A stretch of 64,000 nt of DNA from assembly GCF_021648885.1 (NCBI RefSeq), contig NZ_JAKJHZ010000005.1, forward strand, positions 310,001 to 374,000, written 5' to 3'. The stretch is from Nocardioides potassii (GTDB lineage Bacteria > Actinomycetota > Actinomycetes > Propionibacteriales > Nocardioidaceae). Under the pieces are notes generated by a model. That model did no database searches. It was given only the letters and a program-made list of their open reading frames with translations, and was not told where the DNA came from. The position numbers and the translations under genes were made by a program. Positions 18,323-26,566 of the stretch are shown piece after piece (the stretch's first letter is position 1; each line of letters starts with the position of its first letter).

Positions 18323-18685
18323 GTGCCCTCAGTCCTGGTCGTCGACGGCGCCAACGTCGTCGGCTCCGTGCCCGACGGGTGGTGGAAGGACCGCGCCGGC
18401 GCGGCCCGGCGGCTCCACGAGCGGCTGCTCGTCGCCGACACGTCGTACGACGAGATCGTGCTGGTGCTCGAGGGGCAGGCGAAGAGCGGCGTACGGGCCG
18501 GGCGGGACGCGCACGTGACGACGGTCCACGCCTCCCGGGACGGCGACGCGGCCATCCGTGTCGAGGCGCGACGTGCGGTGGCGTCGGGCGCGGTGGTCAC
18601 GGTCGTGACGGCCGACCGGATGCTGGCGGCCAACGTCTCGCCGGCCCAGGTGCTCAGCCCGTCCTGGCTGCTCGACCGGATCTGA
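18323..18685 (+). CDS. NYN/PIN-like small protein
   Basis: The 120-residue protein opens V-L-V-V-D-G-A-N-V-V-G-S, as in NYN (YacP-like) nuclease domains whose first Asp binds metal. It also has WWKDRAGAARRLHERL, an IVLVLEGQAKSG strand, and VVTADRMLAANV near the end in place of the classical TSDRD. Most of the acidic positions expected of a PIN/NYN nuclease are visible but not all, so nuclease activity is inference. CACACT at 18311-18316 lies six bases before the GTG, suggesting a leaderless message. The gene ends at a strong hairpin shared with the convergent secreted-protein gene. Confidence 0.7.
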   Translation: MPSVLVVDGANVVGSVPDGWWKDRAGAARRLHERLLVADTSYDEIVLVLEGQAKSGVRAGRDAHVTTVHASRDGDAAIRVEARRAVASGAVVTVVTADRMLAANVSPAQVLSPSWLLDRI

Positions 18686-18687
18686 CG

Positions 18688-18736
18688 CGACAGTGGAGCC
18701 GCAGGCCGGTAGGTCCGGCCCCCGGCTCCACTGTCG
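18688..18736. terminator. Bidirectional terminator hairpin
   Basis: The arms 18688-18701 and 18723-18736 form a perfect 14-base-pair stem (CGACAGTGGAGCCG with its complement). Inside it GGCCGG pairs with CCGGCC around a TAGGT loop. It separates two convergent genes that end at 18685 and 18752, so it can serve both strands. Confidence 0.8.
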
Positions 18737-18751
18737 ACCGTGGGGACTCGG

Positions 18752-19390
18752 TCAGACGCCCAGGTTGAGCAGTCCGAGGATCTGGTTGAGCAGGTTGCTC
18801 AGCTGACCCAGCAGGCCGGCGAGGGGTCCGCCGTCGAGCAGCCCGGCCACCGCGCAGAGCAGGTTGCCGAGGAGCTGACCGGCGCCGGCGACCGCCACGA
18901 TGTCGAGCACCACGCGCTGGAGGTGGATCTCCAGGCCGAGGACGTTGAGGTCCAGCGGGCCGAGCACGAGGTTGAGGATGTCGCAGGCAGCCGCCCGGTT
19001 GGCGACCCGTGCGTCCATGACGGACTGGCCGTTGATCTTCTTGACCGGCATCTTCTTGATCCCGGAGAACTTCGTGGTCGTGCCGTCGGGGTGGGTGATC
19101 TTGCCCTGCAGGAAGCCCTTGGCCCACAGCATCCCGTCACGCTGGACGAAGCGGGTGGGCGTGAACGACCCGGTCACCTTGCCGCCGTCGGACGCCTTGC
19201 CGACGACGGTGCTGGTGATCTTGCCGGCGTCGGACGTGCCGACCACCGAGCGGGCGGACGTGCGGTCCGGGGTCGCCGCGGAGGCGGCGCCGATGCCGAC
19301 CGAGGCGAGTCCGAGGGCCATCACGAGGGCGAGGACGCCGGTGGAGAGCGCCGTGGAGAGACGAGTGCTACGAGATGTGCTTGTCTTCAT
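18752..19390 (-). CDS. Secreted protein of unknown function
   Basis: The 212-residue protein starts M-K-T-S-T-S-R-S-T-R and has a hydrophobic core ending in A-A-S-A-A, a Sec signal peptide of about 40 residues. The mature part has a polar first half with K/T/G strands, then two Cys residues in A-A-A-C-D-I-L-N-L and G-N-L-L-C-A-V-A that may form a disulfide. It ends with a Leu/Gly-rich amphipathic tail. A GGGAGGAAGAC box precedes this ATG; an upstream in-frame start would precede the signal peptide and is unlikely. I have seen similar secreted proteins in actinobacteria but know no function. Confidence 0.7.
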   Translation of the reverse strand: MKTSTSRSTRLSTALSTGVLALVMALGLASVGIGAASAATPDRTSARSVVGTSDAGKITSTVVGKASDGGKVTGSFTPTRFVQRDGMLWAKGFLQGKITHPDGTTTKFSGIKKMPVKKINGQSVMDARVANRAAACDILNLVLGPLDLNVLGLEIHLQRVVLDIVAVAGAGQLLGNLLCAVAGLLDGGPLAGLLGQLSNLLNQILGLLNLGV

Positions 19391-19546
19391 GCTGTCTTCC
19401 TCCCAAGACGATGCCCGTCGCCACGCGGCGGTAGCCGCGTCGTCGGTGCCGGACCCTCCCACGGTCGGGGCGGTCCGCCCCGGGCATCGACGTCGACGGT
19501 AAGAAGGCCCCTCCGAGGCGTCCTACACCCCCACGGATGGACGCCC

Positions 19547-19552
19547 TAGGGT
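19547..19552 (+). promoter_or_regulatory. -10 element, leaderless promoter of the amidohydrolase
   Basis: TAGGGT is followed by seven bases and the ATG at 19560. No Shine-Dalgarno is present. Confidence 0.5.
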
Positions 19553-19559
19553 CGGAGCC

Positions 19560-20639
19560 ATGCGAGCGCAACGATTTCGCGGACCGGTCCTCCCTGAGGG
19601 TGAGAGTCGTGACCTGTACGTCGTCGACGGTCGGATCACCTACGAGCAGCAGGCCGGCGCGGACACGGTCGCGGAGGGCTGGATCGTCCCCGGGCTGGTC
19701 GACGCGCACTGCCACCTCGGCCTCGACGACGACGGTGCCGTCGACGAGGCGACCACCGAGCAGCAGGCGATCGACGACCGCGACGGCGGAGCGCTGCTGA
19801 TCCGCGACGCCGGGTCCGCCGCGGACACCCGGTGGATCCACGACCGCGACGACCTCCCGCGGCTCGTCCGCTGCGGACGCCACATCGCCGCCACCAAGCG
19901 CTACATCCGCGGCTACGCCCACGAGGTGGAGCCCGCCGAGCTGGCGTCGTACGCCGCCCGGGAGGCCCGCGACGGCGACGGCTGGATCAAGCTGGTGGGG
20001 GACTGGATCTCCCGCGAGGAGGGCGACCTCGCGCCGTCCTTCCCGGCGGAGGCGTTCGCCGACGCGATCGCGGCGGCGCACGCCGAGGGGGCCAAGGTCA
20101 CCGCGCACTGCTTCGGCCACGGCGTGCTGCCCGGCCTCATCGAGGCCGGGATCGACTGCATCGAGCACGGCACCGGCCTCACCGAGGACCTCATCGACGC
20201 GATGGTCGCCCACGGCACGCGCCTGGTGCCGACCGTCATGCAGCTCGACAAGTTCCCCGAGCACGCGGCCGCCGGCCGCGAGCGGTTCCCGGACTACTCC
20301 GCCACGATGACCGACCTCTACGCCCGGATGCCCGCCACGATCATGGCGGCGTACGACGCCGGGGTGCCGATCTACGCCGGCTCCGACGGCGGCGGCATCA
20401 GCCGGCACGGCAACATCGCCGGTGAGATCGAGGCGCTGGTGCGGATCGGGATGCCGGCGTTCGACGCGCTCGGCGCCGCGAGCTGGCGGGCGCGGGAGTG
20501 GCTCGGCGCGGACGGCCTCGAAGAGGGGGCGTCGGCGGACTTCGTCGTCTACGACCGCAACCCGGTCGACGACCTGTCGGTGCTGCGCACCCCGAGCGCG
20601 ATCGTGCTGCGAGGAGCGCTGGTCAGTCGAGGTCGATGA
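19560..20639 (+). CDS. Metal-dependent amidohydrolase
   Basis: The 359-residue protein has the amidohydrolase beta-barrel signature: GLVDAHCHLG near residues 44-53 with the H-x-H metal ligands, T-A-H-C-F-G-H near 180-186, CIEHGTGL near 200, and A-G-S-D-G-G-G near 275 with the catalytic Asp. The C-terminal residues return to the small beta domain with a D-F-V-V-Y-D-R-N-P segment typical of imidazolonepropionase/prolidase-type members. The substrate is unknown. Its 3' end overlaps the convergent VanW gene by 17 bases. Confidence 0.88.
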   Translation: MRAQRFRGPVLPEGESRDLYVVDGRITYEQQAGADTVAEGWIVPGLVDAHCHLGLDDDGAVDEATTEQQAIDDRDGGALLIRDAGSAADTRWIHDRDDLPRLVRCGRHIAATKRYIRGYAHEVEPAELASYAAREARDGDGWIKLVGDWISREEGDLAPSFPAEAFADAIAAAHAEGAKVTAHCFGHGVLPGLIEAGIDCIEHGTGLTEDLIDAMVAHGTRLVPTVMQLDKFPEHAAAGRERFPDYSATMTDLYARMPATIMAAYDAGVPIYAGSDGGGISRHGNIAGEIEALVRIGMPAFDALGAASWRAREWLGADGLEEGASADFVVYDRNPVDDLSVLRTPSAIVLRGALVSRGR

Positions 20640-21516
20640 CCTCGACGTCCGGACCGGGCTCGTAGACGACGAGCGCGCAGTTGGACTTGAGCAGCTCCTC
20701 GCCGACGTGCTCGCCCGTACGACGATCGATCACCCGGCGCCAGATCTCGTTGCGCCGGAAGACGCGGCCCTCGCTCCGCAGGAACTGCTCGTCGCGGGCC
20801 TCCACCTTCCAGGAGTGCTCCGGACGCACGTCCGTGCGCAGCTGGCCGTGCAGGTAGCGGTCACCCACCCATGTGCGCAGCTGGAAGGGGTGCTCGGTGT
20901 CGTTGCGCACGACGAGGTCGACGTAGTTGTAGACGATCGAGCAGCCCACCCCCCACGGCAGCACCCGGCCCCGGTCGGGGAACGGGTCGAACGAGTGCTC
21001 CGAGCGCTCGACCACGGTGAGCGGCGAGTGCAGGACCATCCAGTGCACGAGGTTGGCCAGCTGGCAGATGCCGCCGCCCACACCCGACTCGGCCGAGCCG
21101 TTGGACAGCCTCATCCCGTCGACGTACCCCTTGCGCCGGGTGCAGTTGCCCACCACCCGGTTGAAGGACAACGTCTCGCCGGGCGCGACGACGATCCCGT
21201 CCAGCCGTGACGCTGCCAGCCGCAGGTTGGTGACCTTGTTGTGCTGCAGGTGCATCTGGCCGGGGTCGAGCTCGCGGAGCAGCAGCGAGCCGTGCTGCAC
21301 CAGCCTCACCGGGAGGTCGTCCTCGTCGCGACGTCGCGCCCACGCCACCTGCCCGGTCCAGCCGTCGCGCACCCACCGCGTACGACGTCGGGCGCGGTGC
21401 ACCAGCATCGCGGCCGGCAGCAGCGACGGGTGCCGCTGGGTCAGGCGCGGGGGAGCGGTGAGACGGGCCGGGAGCGTCAGCGGTGCGGGCTCGTCGACCG
21501 GGTGCACGGTGGTCAC
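20623..21516 (-). CDS. VanW family protein
   Basis: About 297 residues with the VanW domain over the C-terminal two thirds: N-K-V-T-N-L-R-L-A, G-E-T-L-S-F-N-R-V-V-G, GVGGGICQLANLVHW and an I-V-Y-N-Y-V-D-L segment. VanW proteins accompany some vancomycin-resistance clusters and are widespread in Gram-positives; their biochemistry is unsettled, with a role near the cell wall suspected. No van genes are nearby. The start is uncertain: I chose the GTG at 21516 because the frame upstream runs into the opposing GNAT gene and is not conserved-looking; a start near 21408 is possible. No Shine-Dalgarno or -10 is evident. Confidence 0.8.
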   Translation of the reverse strand: MTTVHPVDEPAPLTLPARLTAPPRLTQRHPSLLPAAMLVHRARRRTRWVRDGWTGQVAWARRRDEDDLPVRLVQHGSLLLRELDPGQMHLQHNKVTNLRLAASRLDGIVVAPGETLSFNRVVGNCTRRKGYVDGMRLSNGSAESGVGGGICQLANLVHWMVLHSPLTVVERSEHSFDPFPDRGRVLPWGVGCSIVYNYVDLVVRNDTEHPFQLRTWVGDRYLHGQLRTDVRPEHSWKVEARDEQFLRSEGRVFRRNEIWRRVIDRRTGEHVGEELLKSNCALVVYEPGPDVEVIDLD

Positions 21517-21603
21517 GCAGGGGAGACGTGCGGGGCGCGGGGTTCGTTGCCTCCGCGCGACACCGGTTTGGCCTGGGTAGACCACTGCGCCGAGGATGGC
21601 GCG

Positions 21604-22248
21604 ATGAGCACGCTCGTCGACCTGTACCCGCCCTTCGGCCTGCACGTCGTCGCGGGACCGCTGGAGCTGCGCGGCCTGACCGACGAGCTGCTCCGCGAGG
21701 TGTGCGACCTCGCGGAGGCGGGGATCCACGACCCCGACACCATGCCGTTCTACTTCCCGTGGTCACTGGCGCCGGTCGGCGAGCTCGGCCGCAACACCGC
21801 GGCGTACCACTGGAGCAAGCGCTCGACCTTCACGCCCGACGACTTCTGCCTCGACCTCGCCGTGCTGCTCGACGGTCAGGTCATCGGCTGCCAGGGCGTC
21901 GCGGCGAAGAACTTCCCGGTGACCCGGACCGGGGAGACCGGGTCGTGGCTCGGGCGGGACTTCCAGGGCCGCGGGCTCGGCACGGCGATGCGGCAGGCGT
22001 TCTGCGAGCTGCTCTTCGACCACCTCGGCTTCGAGGAGATCACCTCCGCGGCGTTCCTCGACAACCCCGCCTCGCTCGGCGTCTCGCGGAAGGTCGGCTA
22101 CCGGCCCACGGCCGTGCAGCGGATCCAGCGCCAGGGCGAGCTCGCGCTCAACCAGGGGCTCGTCCTGACGCCCGAGAGCTTCGTGCGCGGCGGCCACGCG
22201 GTCGAGGTCACCGGCGCGGACGCCGTTCGCGCATTCATCGGGCTCTGA
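21604..22248 (+). CDS. GNAT family N-acetyltransferase
   Basis: The 214-residue protein starts M-S-T-L-V-D-L-Y-P-P-F-G-L and has motif A around residues 118-132 (GRDFQGRGLGTAMRQA), followed by A-F-L-D-N-P-A-S-L-G-V-S-R-K-V-G-Y. This is the pattern of RimJ/RimL-like GNATs that acetylate protein N-termini or small amines. The ATG is just after an A-G-G-A-T-G-G-C-G context and is chosen because earlier in-frame codons lie in the opposing VanW region. It faces away from the VanW gene. The substrate is unknown. Confidence 0.85.
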   Translation: MSTLVDLYPPFGLHVVAGPLELRGLTDELLREVCDLAEAGIHDPDTMPFYFPWSLAPVGELGRNTAAYHWSKRSTFTPDDFCLDLAVLLDGQVIGCQGVAAKNFPVTRTGETGSWLGRDFQGRGLGTAMRQAFCELLFDHLGFEEITSAAFLDNPASLGVSRKVGYRPTAVQRIQRQGELALNQGLVLTPESFVRGGHAVEVTGADAVRAFIGL

Positions 22249-22310
22249 CGACGCCCACGCACCGAGTGCGGAGGACCGGGTGGCGGCTGATTGGTGGCCC
22301 ACCGCATCCG

Positions 22311-22322
22311 TCTGGCAGAATT
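22311..22322 (+). promoter_or_regulatory. Putative rpsP promoter motif
   Basis: TCTGGCAGAATT contains a CAGAAT -10-like hexamer and lies 129 bases before rpsP. The same word, with one change, precedes rplS at 25990-26001. Confidence 0.4.
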
Positions 22323-22451
22323 CGTCCCCGTGTCCTGCGCGTCCGGACCCTCTCATCCGAGCGACGCAGCGCCCATCGAGTGACCGGACCCGGTGACCCC
22401 ACCTGGCGACGGTCCCTCACCCACGACAATTCCTGAGGAGACACCACAGAC

Positions 22452-23000
22452 GTGGCCGTCAAGATTCGTTTGAAGCGCCTGGGCAAGATCCGGGTGCCGC
22501 AGTACCGCATCGTCGTCGTCGACTCGCGCAAGAAGCGCGACGGCAAGGTGCTCGAGGAGATCGGCAAGTACCACCCCAAGGAGGAGCCCTCGCTGATCGA
22601 GGTCACCTCCGAGCGGGCGCAGTACTGGCTCGGTGTCGGCGCGCAGCCGTCCGAGGCCGTCGAGGCCATCCTCAAGGTCACCGGTGACTGGCAGACCTTC
22701 AAGGGTCTCCCCGGCACCGAGGGCACCCTGAAGGTCAAGGAGCCCAAGCGCTCCAAGCTCGACATCTTCAACGAGGCCCTCAAGGAGGCCGCCGCCGAGC
22801 CCAAGGGCGCCGCGACGACCGCCAGGAAGAAGGCCGAGAAGAAGACCGAGGAGCCCGCCGCCGAGGCTGACGCCCCGGCCGAGGTCCCAGCGTCGGAGAC
22901 CCCCGAGGGCGCCGCCGAGGCCAACGCCGACCTGGAGAACGTCTCGGCCGAGGACGCCGGGAAGAACACCTCCGGCGTCGACGCGGACAAGCAGGCCTGA
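22452..23000 (+). CDS. rpsP: 30S ribosomal protein S16
   Basis: Residues 1-85 are S16: [12 protein letters not shown] at the start, then [15 protein letters not shown] and Y-H-P-K-E-E-P. The remaining 95 residues are a low-complexity Ala/Glu/Lys tail, which actinobacterial S16 often carries; E. coli S16 has 82 residues. S16 is needed for 30S assembly. The GTG follows a TCCTGAGGAGACACC context with GAGGAG at good spacing. khpA follows two bases after the stop. Confidence 0.97.
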   Translation: MAVKIRLKRLGKIRVPQYRIVVVDSRKKRDGKVLEEIGKYHPKEEPSLIEVTSERAQYWLGVGAQPSEAVEAILKVTGDWQTFKGLPGTEGTLKVKEPKRSKLDIFNEALKEAAAEPKGAATTARKKAEKKTEEPAAEADAPAEVPASETPEGAAEANADLENVSAEDAGKNTSGVDADKQA

Positions 23001-23002
23001 TC

Positions 23003-23245
23003 GTGCTGGCCGAGGCTCTCGAGCACCTGGTGCGGGGCATCGTCGACCACCCCGACGACGTCACCGTCCGCGACAAGCAGCTGCGTCGCGGCTCGATCCT
23101 CGAGGTCCGGGTGCACCCCGACGACCTCGGCAAGGTGATCGGCCGCAACGGTCGCACCGCGACCGCCTTCCGCACCGTCGTCTCGGCCCTCGCCGGCCGC
23201 GGCGGCGCGCGGGTGGACTTCGTGGACACCGACCGGCGCCGCTGA
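23003..23245 (+). CDS. khpA: KH-domain RNA-binding protein KhpA
   Basis: The 80-residue protein is a single KH domain: V-R-G-I-V-D-H-P-D-D-V at the start and the GxxG loop in V-I-G-R-N-G-R-T-A-T-A. This is the KhpA/YlqC family, always next to rpsP in Gram-positive bacteria. In other species it forms a heterodimer with KhpB and acts on RNA linked to cell elongation. It starts two bases after rpsP, so the two genes share one transcript. The stop codon lies inside the first copy of the tandem repeat that ends the unit. Confidence 0.93.
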   Translation: MLAEALEHLVRGIVDHPDDVTVRDKQLRRGSILEVRVHPDDLGKVIGRNGRTATAFRTVVSALAGRGGARVDFVDTDRRR

Positions 23246-23310
23246 CACGGCACATCGTCACTGACCCGGCACATCGTCACTGACCCGGCACACGCTGTGT
23301 GCCGGGTCAG
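23242..23310 (+). repeat. Tandem 19-base repeats ending in a terminator hairpin
   Basis: Copies start at 23242, 23261 and 23280 with the word CTGACCCGGCACATCGTCA; the first has one change (CTGACACGGC) and the third keeps 13 bases. The third copy pairs over 14 bases with 23297-23310 around a GCT loop. Copies one and two can also pair with the same right arm. The first copy contains the khpA stop codon. Confidence 0.85.
23280..23310 (+). terminator. Terminator hairpin after khpA
   Basis: A perfect 14-base-pair stem (23280-23293 with 23297-23310) closes a three-base loop and is followed by CGTCGTTTCG. It separates the rpsP-khpA unit from the pseudogene. Confidence 0.75.
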
Positions 23311-23323
23311 CGTCGTTTCGGGC

Positions 23324-23329
23324 TACCGT
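23324..23329 (+). promoter_or_regulatory. -10 element left over in front of the phosphotransferase pseudogene
   Basis: TACCGT is followed by six bases and a GTG at 23336, the same leaderless layout as the live genes, so the promoter may still fire. Confidence 0.4.
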
Positions 23330-23335
23330 GCTCGC

Positions 23336-24079
23336 GTGGACGACGTGTTCGCGCAGGTGGTCGACGAGGCGCGGCGCCGGCAGCGGGGCGCGGACGTCGA
23401 CCTGGCGCCGGCCGTCGACCACCTGACGACGACGTTGCCCGCAGTGGTCGCCGACTGGGACCTGACGATCGACGGCTGGTTCGGGCACAGCATCCTGCCG
23501 ACGCTGTCGGTGCGCCTGTCCGACGGCACGCCCGGCGTCCTGAAGATGCGGCTGCCGGGCGAGCTCGACCGCGAGGCGCGGGTGATGGCGGCAGGGCCCG
23601 CGGCGTACGCCACCGTCCTGGCGTACGACGGCCAGCGCGGTGTGCTCGTCACCGAGCGCGCCTCGGCCAGCGCCTGCTCACCGCGCACCCGGACCTGATG
23701 TCGCAGGTGGTGGCCGTCGCGCCGCTGCTGACGCAGGCATGGCAGGTCCCGCGTGCGGTCGGTGGGCCCGCCGAGCACAAGGCCGATGGCCTCCTGCGGA
23801 TCCTCGGCGACCTCGGGAACAGGTACGGGTCTGCGCACCCGGCGGCGCTGGCCCGCGCGGCCGGGCTGGCCGCCGAGCTCGCCCGCGACGAGACCGACGA
23901 GGTGGTCTGCCACGGCGACCCGCACGCGGGCAACGTGCTCGCCCGCGGGGACGGGTGGGCGTTCGTCGACGCCGACGGGTTCGGTGGAGCGGGTCACCAC
24001 CGGGCTCTACCTCCACTGGTTCGGTGAGCACGACGAGGCCGAACAACTCCTCGCCGTCGCCGACGTGCTCCTACCCTGA
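23336..24079 (+). pseudogene. Decayed aminoglycoside phosphotransferase-like gene
   Basis: Three pieces of one phosphotransferase lie in different frames. Frame 2 from the GTG at 23336 gives V-D-D-V-F-A-Q-V-V-D-E-A up to V-L-V-T-E-R near 23662. Frame 1 continues L-G-Q-R-L-L-T-A-H-P-D and holds the catalytic loop V-C-H-G-D-P-H-A-G-N near 23905-23935 and F-V-D-A-D-G-F. Frame 2 resumes near 23985 with V-E-R-V-T-T-G-L-Y-L and ends at 24079. The first break fits two extra bases (GC) after the T-E-R codons. At the second the family's roughly 50-residue C-terminal stretch is missing. It probably came from the APH(6)/streptomycin-kinase-like family. No intact product is expected. Confidence 0.8.
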
Positions 24080-24208
24080 GCGGCGGTTCCGAGGTTCGGA
24101 TGGGTGGCGGCCCACGAGATGCTCGAGCCCCGAACCGGTGTCGTGTGCCGCCACCCTCGCCGCCGCGCTGGGCTGTGAGTCGCTGGGAGGCTCACAGGCC
24201 AGTCCCTC

Positions 24209-24214
24209 TACGCT
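24209..24214 (+). promoter_or_regulatory. -10 element, leaderless promoter of rimM
   Basis: TACGCT is followed by seven bases and the GTG at 24222. Since rimM is separated from khpA by the pseudogene, this would restart transcription of rimM-trmD. Confidence 0.55.
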
Positions 24215-24221
24215 TGCGCGC

Positions 24222-24794
24222 GTGAGTGACGAGGACATCGAGGTCGTGGTCGGCCGGATCGGCAAGCCCCACGGCATCCGCGGCGAGGTCACCCTCGACG
24301 TACGCACCGACGAGCCCGAGCGCCGCTTCGCCCCCGGTACGACGTTGCGCGCCCAGCCCCCGGCCGGCGCCGACCGACGCCCGTCCACACTCACCGTCGC
24401 CCGCGCCCGCTGGCACCAGAGCACCCTGCTGGTCGCCTTCGAGGAGCTGCCCGACCGCAACGCTGCCGAGGCCGCGCGCGGCACCGTCCTGCACGCCACC
24501 ATCGGCCACGACGAGGCTCCCGAGGACCCGGACGAGTACTACGACCACCAGCTCGTCGGGCTGGCCGTCGTCGGCCTCGACGGCACCGCCCTCGGCGAGG
24601 TCTCTGCCGTGGTCCACGGCTCCGCCCAGGACCTGCTGACCGTCCGCACGCCCGACGGACGCGACGCGCTGGTGCCGTTCGTGTCCGCCCTCGTCCCGGA
24701 GGTCGACCTCGAGGCCGGACGGCTGGTCGTGGCGGACCGCCCGGGGCTGGTGTCGCCGTTCCCCGACGAGGTCGACGAGGGGCAGGACCGGTGA
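24222..24794 (+). CDS. rimM: Ribosome maturation factor RimM
   Basis: The 190-residue protein has the RimM N-terminal barrel ([16 protein letters not shown]), then the PRC-barrel with [11 protein letters not shown] and [13 protein letters not shown]. RimM binds S19 and helps mature the 3' domain of 16S rRNA. The frame is open far upstream through the pseudogene; GTG at 24222 is chosen because the fold begins there and a TACGCT element lies seven bases ahead. trmD overlaps the stop by four bases. Confidence 0.95.
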   Translation: MSDEDIEVVVGRIGKPHGIRGEVTLDVRTDEPERRFAPGTTLRAQPPAGADRRPSTLTVARARWHQSTLLVAFEELPDRNAAEAARGTVLHATIGHDEAPEDPDEYYDHQLVGLAVVGLDGTALGEVSAVVHGSAQDLLTVRTPDGRDALVPFVSALVPEVDLEAGRLVVADRPGLVSPFPDEVDEGQDR

Positions 24795-25981
24795 GGATCG
24801 ACGTCGTCACGATCTTCCCCGACTACCTCGCCCCGCTCGAGCTGAGCCTGCCGGGCAAGGCGCGCGACAAGGGCCTGCTCGACCTCGCCGTCCACGACCT
24901 GCGGCGGTGGACCACCGACCGCCACCACACGGTCGACGACACCCCCTACGGCGGCGGCGCCGGGATGGTGATGAAGCCCGAGCCGTGGGGCCTGGCTCTC
25001 GACGAGGTCGCACGCGGCGCGACGATCGTCTTCACCACCCCCAGCGGGGAGCCCTTCACGCAGGCGCTCGCCCACGAGCTGAGCGGCCACGAGCACCTCG
25101 TCTTCGCCTGCGGACGCTACGAGGGCATCGACCAGCGGGTGATCGAGCACGCCGCCACGATCGGGACGGTCCGCGAGATCAGCCTGGGCGACTACGTCCT
25201 CAACGGGGGCGAGGTCGCCGCGCTGGCGATCACGGAGGCCGTCGTCCGCCTGCTGCCGGGCTTCATGGGCAACGCCGAGTCGCTGGTCGAGGAGTCGCAC
25301 GCGGACGGCCTGCTGGAGTACCCCGTCTACACCAAGCCCGCCTCCTGGGAGGGCCGTGAGGTCCCCGAGGTGCTGCTCTCCGGCGACCACGCCCGCATCG
25401 CGCGCTGGCGGCGCGAGCAGGCCGAGCGCCGCACGGCGGAGCGGCGCCCGGACCTCCTGCCGGCGACCGGCGCGGTCGGCGGCCTCGACGACCTCGACGT
25501 ACGCCCTGCCGTGCCCGCCGACGCCGGGGAGCTGTTCACCCTGCAGCGCGCCTGCTGGCTGCAGGAGCTGGAGGCCAACCCGGGGGTCGAGATCCCGGCG
25601 CTGCGCGAGTCCCTCGACGACGTGCGTCGCGGGCTGGAGGGCTGGGTGGTCCGCGTCGTGCGGGAGCCGTCCTCGGGCCGCCTCGTCGGCGCCGTCCGCG
25701 GCAAGGTCGACGCGCACGGGGAGTGGGACATCGGCCGCGTCATGGTCGCCCCCGACCTGCAGGGGCGTGGGCTCGGCCGGGGACTGCTCGAGCTGGTGCA
25801 GGACCTGGCTCCGGCGGAGGTCGAGACCTACGTCCTGTTCACCGGGGAGCGGTCGTTCGACAACCAGCGGATGTACAAGAAGGCCGGCTTCCGGCTGCGT
25901 CCGGACCGGAAGGCGCCGCCGGGCGCCGTGGTGATGACGAAGCGGGCCCCGGCACGTCCGGAGCAGCGGATTTCCGGCTGA
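24791..25981 (+). CDS. trmD: tRNA (guanine37-N1)-methyltransferase fused to a GNAT domain
   Basis: Residues 1 to about 225 are Trm[11 protein letters not shown], the trefoil-knot AdoMet site G-R-Y-E-G-I-D-Q-R at 108-116, and [11 protein letters not shown] at 131-141. It methylates G37 of tRNAs to prevent frameshifting. Residues about 235-385 form a GNAT acetyltransferase that begins [15 protein letters not shown] and carries motif [16 protein letters not shown] at 319-333. E. coli TrmD has 255 residues; this one has 396. There is no stop, start or frame change between the halves, so it looks like a true fusion. The GNAT substrate is unknown. Confidence 0.93.
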   Translation: MRIDVVTIFPDYLAPLELSLPGKARDKGLLDLAVHDLRRWTTDRHHTVDDTPYGGGAGMVMKPEPWGLALDEVARGATIVFTTPSGEPFTQALAHELSGHEHLVFACGRYEGIDQRVIEHAATIGTVREISLGDYVLNGGEVAALAITEAVVRLLPGFMGNAESLVEESHADGLLEYPVYTKPASWEGREVPEVLLSGDHARIARWRREQAERRTAERRPDLLPATGAVGGLDDLDVRPAVPADAGELFTLQRACWLQELEANPGVEIPALRESLDDVRRGLEGWVVRVVREPSSGRLVGAVRGKVDAHGEWDIGRVMVAPDLQGRGLGRGLLELVQDLAPAEVETYVLFTGERSFDNQRMYKKAGFRLRPDRKAPPGAVVMTKRAPARPEQRISG

Positions 25982-25989
25982 CCGGCGCC

Positions 25990-26001
25990 TCTGGCAGACT
26001 T
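25990..26001 (+). promoter_or_regulatory. Putative rplS promoter motif
   Basis: TCTGGCAGACTT includes a CAGACT -10-like hexamer 184 bases before rplS. It differs by one base from the word upstream of rpsP. Confidence 0.4.
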
Positions 26002-26185
26002 CTCCACTGGTCTGCTCGAGGCCAGGGTCGCCCGGACGCACCCACGCCCACCGCGTGGTGCACCGCCCCGGGGTCCGCCGTACCGCACCTGCCACAGGGG
26101 GCGCACCGGCACGGCCGCACCGAGCGCCGGACACGTCCATCACCACACACCGCGGCTGACCTGTGGCACTCGCGAGGAGCAGCAC
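26002..26185 (+). other. Long untranslated leader of rplS
   Basis: If the promoter motif is right, rplS has an mRNA leader of roughly 180 bases with no ORF of note and several GC-rich potential hairpins. Ribosomal protein leaders often bind the product for feedback; I could not recognise a known leader motif. Confidence 0.3.
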
Positions 26186-26536
26186 ATGACCAACCTCATC
26201 ACCGAGCTCGGCAACTCCATCAAGCGCGACGACGTCCCGGACTTCCGCGCCGGCGACACCGTCAAGGTCCACGTCAAGGTCATCGAGGGCAGCCGTTCGC
26301 GCGTCCAGGTGTTCCAGGGCGTCGTGATCCGCGTCCACGGCTCGGGCATCGGCCGCACCTTCACCGTCCGCAAGGTCTCCTTCGGCGTCGGTGTCGAGCG
26401 CACCTTCCCGATCAACTCCCCGATCTTCGAGCAGATCGAGGTCGTGACCCGTGGTGACGTGCGCCGCGCGAAGCTCTACTACCTGCGCAACCTCCGCGGC
26501 AAGGCCGCCAAGATCAAGGAGCGCCGCGAGGCGTGA
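26186..26536 (+). CDS. rplS: 50S ribosomal protein L19
   Basis: The 116-residue protein is standard L19: [13 protein letters not shown] near residue 20, [13 protein letters not shown] in the middle and [17 protein letters not shown] at the end. L19 sits at the 30S-50S interface. AGGAGCAGCAC precedes the ATG and gives a good ribosome site. It follows trmD as in most bacteria. Confidence 0.97.
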   Translation: MTNLITELGNSIKRDDVPDFRAGDTVKVHVKVIEGSRSRVQVFQGVVIRVHGSGIGRTFTVRKVSFGVGVERTFPINSPIFEQIEVVTRGDVRRAKLYYLRNLRGKAAKIKERREA

Positions 26537-26554
26537 TCCCGACCAGGGACTGGT

Positions 26555-26560
26555 TAGTCT
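26555..26560 (+). promoter_or_regulatory. -10 element, leaderless promoter of lepB
   Basis: TAGTCT is followed by six bases and the GTG at 26567; there is no Shine-Dalgarno. Confidence 0.55.
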
Positions 26561-26566
26561 CTGCGC

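Noticed and set aside
20623-20639. 17-base overlap of the amidohydrolase and VanW 3' ends as a sign of a frameshift
   Set aside because: Both C-termini look complete and convergent overlaps of this size are common in compact genomes.
20623-21516. VanW gene as part of a vancomycin-resistance cluster
   Set aside because: No vanH, vanA, vanX or vanRS genes are near; VanW-family proteins are widespread outside such clusters.
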